A DNA stretch of 64,000 nucleotides from NCBI GenBank assembly GCA_907165065.1, contig OU015544.1, positions 1,798,001 to 1,862,000 of the forward strand, given 5' to 3'. Shown here piece after piece: positions 61,271 to 64,000 of the stretch. This stretch comes from Caprimulgus europaeus (Eukaryota > Chordata > Aves > Caprimulgiformes > Caprimulgidae). Each line of letters begins with the position of its first letter. Position 1 is the first letter of the stretch. The notes under the pieces are model-generated. The model was not told where the DNA came from. It worked only from the letters and a program-made list of their open reading frames with translations, and ran no database searches. The position numbers were made by a program, and so were the translations under genes.

Positions 61271-63273
61271 ACAGCCCAGCAAACCGGCGGGGCAGAGGGC
61301 AGGGGAAGGAAGGGTGGCCCTCACCCTGCCCAGGAGCACGTTTCCACACCGAGGAGGTGTGCAAGGAGAGCGCTGATTGCCTGGAAACGTGGGAGCAATT
61401 CAGACTGGCAGCCTCGGGCTGTGGTTAAAAACATGGAGATTCAGTTTGGGTTTATTTATTTATTACAATTAGAGTAAAATGTGGAGGAGCAGAATAACAA
61501 TGAGCTTTGTCATGAGTATTCTGGGCATGCAAGGTGTCAGCTGCACGGTGTAACGTGCACGGAACCTTGGTGGGGTGTGGGTGAAAGGAGTGGTGAAATG
61601 GGTGCAGTCAGAGCGAGAGCGGCTGCCACCGCTTCCCATCTCCTCTCAGGTGTTTATCTCGCAGGAACAGGGAAGCGTCTGTCCGTCCACTGATGTGTGT
61701 TGTAACAGTGTGAGTGTCCCCTTCAGCTGAGCCTGGGACATAGGTGCCCCTGTGCATCTGTAGTTGTATTTGAAGCTGTGTTTAGCATTTGCCTGTGCAC
61801 ACTGTGCAGGGTGTGGGGAGGGAGCGCGCAGCCCCGCCTGCACAGCGTGCTTTGGGAAGCGGGAGGCAGCACAAACACCGGTGCTGCTGACAGCACTCAC
61901 CTTGCCACAGGTAACACGGCCAGTCAGTCACTCTGTGCTGCTGGCTTCTGACTCGCTTCACACTTTATTTGCCTGAAGAGTATGCAAAAATGTGCTGAAA
62001 TTTTGAAATAATGAGTGAACACTGAAGCATTGAACCCGTAACTGCACTTCAGCGTAGCACGTCCTCTCTGAAAATAAACCTGCTGGGCTGTGGTACCAGA
62101 ATTTGAACCCTGAGGTCCCTCTCAGCCCCATCTGTCCCACCTGGTGAGGACTTTGCTGGTGGCCTGGGCACAGCCCTGACGCAGCCTTGTTTCTGGAGTG
62201 GCTGAAAACTTCCATCCTGTGAGCTGTCTCCTTCCAGGCTTTAGCTTAGGAAGTTAGATTGCAGCTCTAAAGTCCAGTAATTCCTTCGGAGGAGGGGTTG
62301 TTCAGTGCTGTAATTAATCAAAATGCCGGTTGTTCTCTTGAGCAACAGCTAAGGAAACTGCTGCTCTGTGATTCCAGCTCTCATGGAGCCCTGGACAACG
62401 CAGTCGGTGCCATTGTAACTTTGTCGTCTCAGGCGATGCTGATTTCCAGTCGCTGCTTCTGTAGGCAAGTGCTGCTGCATTTAAATGGTTGTTAATTCCC
62501 ACTCAGGAGCCTGCAGAGCAGGTGCTGCTTTCTGCTGGCTCCTTCATGACAGTCGGTGTCTTGAACATCCTGTGAGGCACCACTGCCTGGTCCTGCTGCA
62601 GGGCTGGGACGTGCTGCTCTCCAGGGTGGTTAAAGGGCTTGTTTGGGCAGCTGTAGACATTGGCATTGACTGGTCTGTGCCACCGGGGTGCTGAGAGCCC
62701 CTGCCTGAGGTCTGGGGGCCTGTTCCAGGCTGTAGGACATGGAATAAAGTGTTTGTAACCTCAAAAGCTGGATGGGGAGCCTGGTGTCACCCCACAGAGA
62801 TGACAGAGATGGGCACAGGCCAGGGGTGGACAATGGGGGAGACAGGCAGGAGTGAGCTGCCAGCTTCTTCCAGGGAGCATTTGGGAATGTGTTAAGTGAA
62901 AAACTTCTTGCATGTGGTTTTAAATGAGTTTTAGTTGGTTTAACCAGGGATGTTTGAGTGGGGGGTTATGGCAAGGACAGATCACTTGCCTGTTCATGAA
63001 GAATTTCTGTAGGGTGCAGGGCACTTTGGCAAGACCCTGGCCACTGCTCTTCGGACCTCAGAAGAGACACTCCAAGGCACCCCCAGCGCTATTGCTCCCC
63101 CAGGGCATCTTCTCAACTTGTTTAAGGCAATGTTGCTGTGGATCAAAAAAAGAATAAAGAGGAGACACGGTAGAATGAGGAGCCCTTGGTGCATTTACCA
63201 CTGTGGGAAGGCTTAAAGGTGTTGAGAGCAGAATTAAGACATTTCCTGGCCTCCTCCGATCGTGCCCGTGCCT

Positions 63274-63298
63274 GCGATCGCGCCAGCGCTATTTATAG
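63274..63298. promoter_or_regulatory. GCGATCGC palindrome plus perfect MEF2-type box
   Basis: GCGATCGC at 63274-63281 is followed eight bases later by CTATTTATAG at 63289-63298, an exact MEF2 consensus. Both lie in a short CpG-rich spot (about 63258-63290). ACC1 is lipogenic, so muscle-type control of ACACA itself is uncertain; the site could serve another gene or be chance. Confidence 0.35.
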
Positions 63299-63890
63299 AT
63301 ACCAGCGAACTTGGAGCCTGCAGAGCAACCCGCAGCCCAGGATAAATGTGACATTTTACAGCACTTAGAGAGCTGCCTTAGAAAGTGTCCTGTGCTGCCT
63401 GCCAAGTTGGGAAGGTCACACGTGCTCTTTCTTCCTTTAAATTGTCGCCGTGCCCCACCTGCCTGCCCCACCTGCGTGCCAGAGCCACGCGCTCCGTGTG
63501 TGCAGTGCAGTGTGGCCGCCTCGGTGCTGCTCCTTTTCTTTCCCTATTGATCAGTAGCTGATCCATACCCAGAGGTCTATAATGTTCCTATGATTTAAAC
63601 TTGAACAGTTTCATTAACTGTCAAGTACCTTTAGAGCAAAGGAATCCCATATTTTAACTCCCTGCTCCTTGCCAGTGTAAGATTTGTGGAGGGAGACTTC
63701 TTTTTCTGAGAAATAAATAAATAAAGCCCCAGCTTTCTGAAAAACCCTGAGGCCTCAAGATCTGACGAGGAAAGAAAGAAAACCATTCCAAGATATTTAA
63801 TTGTACAGGGGGCTTACAGGATTGATCGAGAGCTTAGCTTTTTACAATAGTCCAGTGAATAAGAAATGCTCCTGACAAACGATCGATGAT

Positions 63891-63911
63891 GGGATAATCA
63901 CTCTTTATCCC
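63891..63911. repeat. 7-bp inverted repeat GGGATAA/TTATCCC
   Basis: A perfect 7-bp stem with a 7-base loop in an AT-rich stretch. It also presents two GGATAA-type (GATA/bicoid-like) cores in opposite orientation. Small enough to be chance. Confidence 0.5.
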
Positions 63912-64000
63912 CCCTCCTCATTGTTACCTTCTTTCTTCCAGGAGAACAGGGTTCAGGAGTCAAAAATCTTTATAGACGCTGCTTTTAAATTAAGCAGAAA

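Larger units (their letters stand above)
58421..64000 (+). other. ACACA: ACACA intron, runs off the window (at least 5,580 bp)
   Basis: No next ACACA exon (TPELS-like) was found. It contains an unexplained 240-codon open frame at 59838-60560, motif-dense segments at 60560-60990 and 61140-61270, a MEF2-type site at 63289-63298, a 7-bp hairpin at 63891-63911, and AAAT runs near 61450 and 63711-63724. Confidence 0.8.

Overview
The window is vertebrate nuclear DNA, almost certainly avian. It holds one multi-exon gene read left to right on the + strand: ACACA, acetyl-CoA carboxylase 1. Two things point to a bird. The exon products are typical amniote ACC1 in an avian version, for example [19 protein letters not shown] and [10 protein letters not shown]. 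The one clear interspersed repeat, about 14088-14373, is the 3' end of a CR1 LINE, the dominant avian/reptilian retrotransposon. I cannot name the species. Interspersed repeats are otherwise sparse, as expected for a bird.

I placed 23 coding exons, totalling 2,882 nt, between 133 and 58420. Every junction keeps the frame, and the joined product of about 961 residues has no gap, stop or frameshift. In human ACC1 numbering (from memory, and internally consistent with remembered phosphosites and CoA-contact residues) it covers about residues 1191-2152. Exons 133-16806 give the central non-catalytic domain, including the phosphoserine loop around Ser-1201/1216/1259/1263. The C-terminal part of exon 16651-16806 onward gives the carboxyltransferase domain, which moves the carboxyl group from carboxybiotin to acetyl-CoA to make malonyl-CoA. 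The promoters, biotin carboxylase and biotin carrier exons lie upstream of the window. The last roughly 195 residues and the 3' UTR lie downstream.

The first exon is a 24-nt micro-exon. It matches the known alternatively spliced eight-residue insert just before rat Ser-1200. The intron at 17561-29264 has a GC rather than GT donor; the other 21 complete introns are GT-AG.

Most of the window is intron. Two introns are about 12 kb (17561-29264 and 31814-43873), one is 5.3 kb (51627-56945), and the last is open-ended (58421 onward). These hold patches unlike their surroundings: AT-rich stretches dense in homeodomain/POU-type motifs, local CpG clusters, a 30-bp triplicated minisatellite (47311-47400), and a strong 56-bp-arm inverted repeat (54957-55165). 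In human, ACACA lies between the developmental regulators LHX1 and HNF1B. I therefore propose, as inference only, that several patches are long-range developmental enhancers hosted in ACACA introns. I see no second protein-coding gene, tRNA, rRNA or CRISPR array that I can support.
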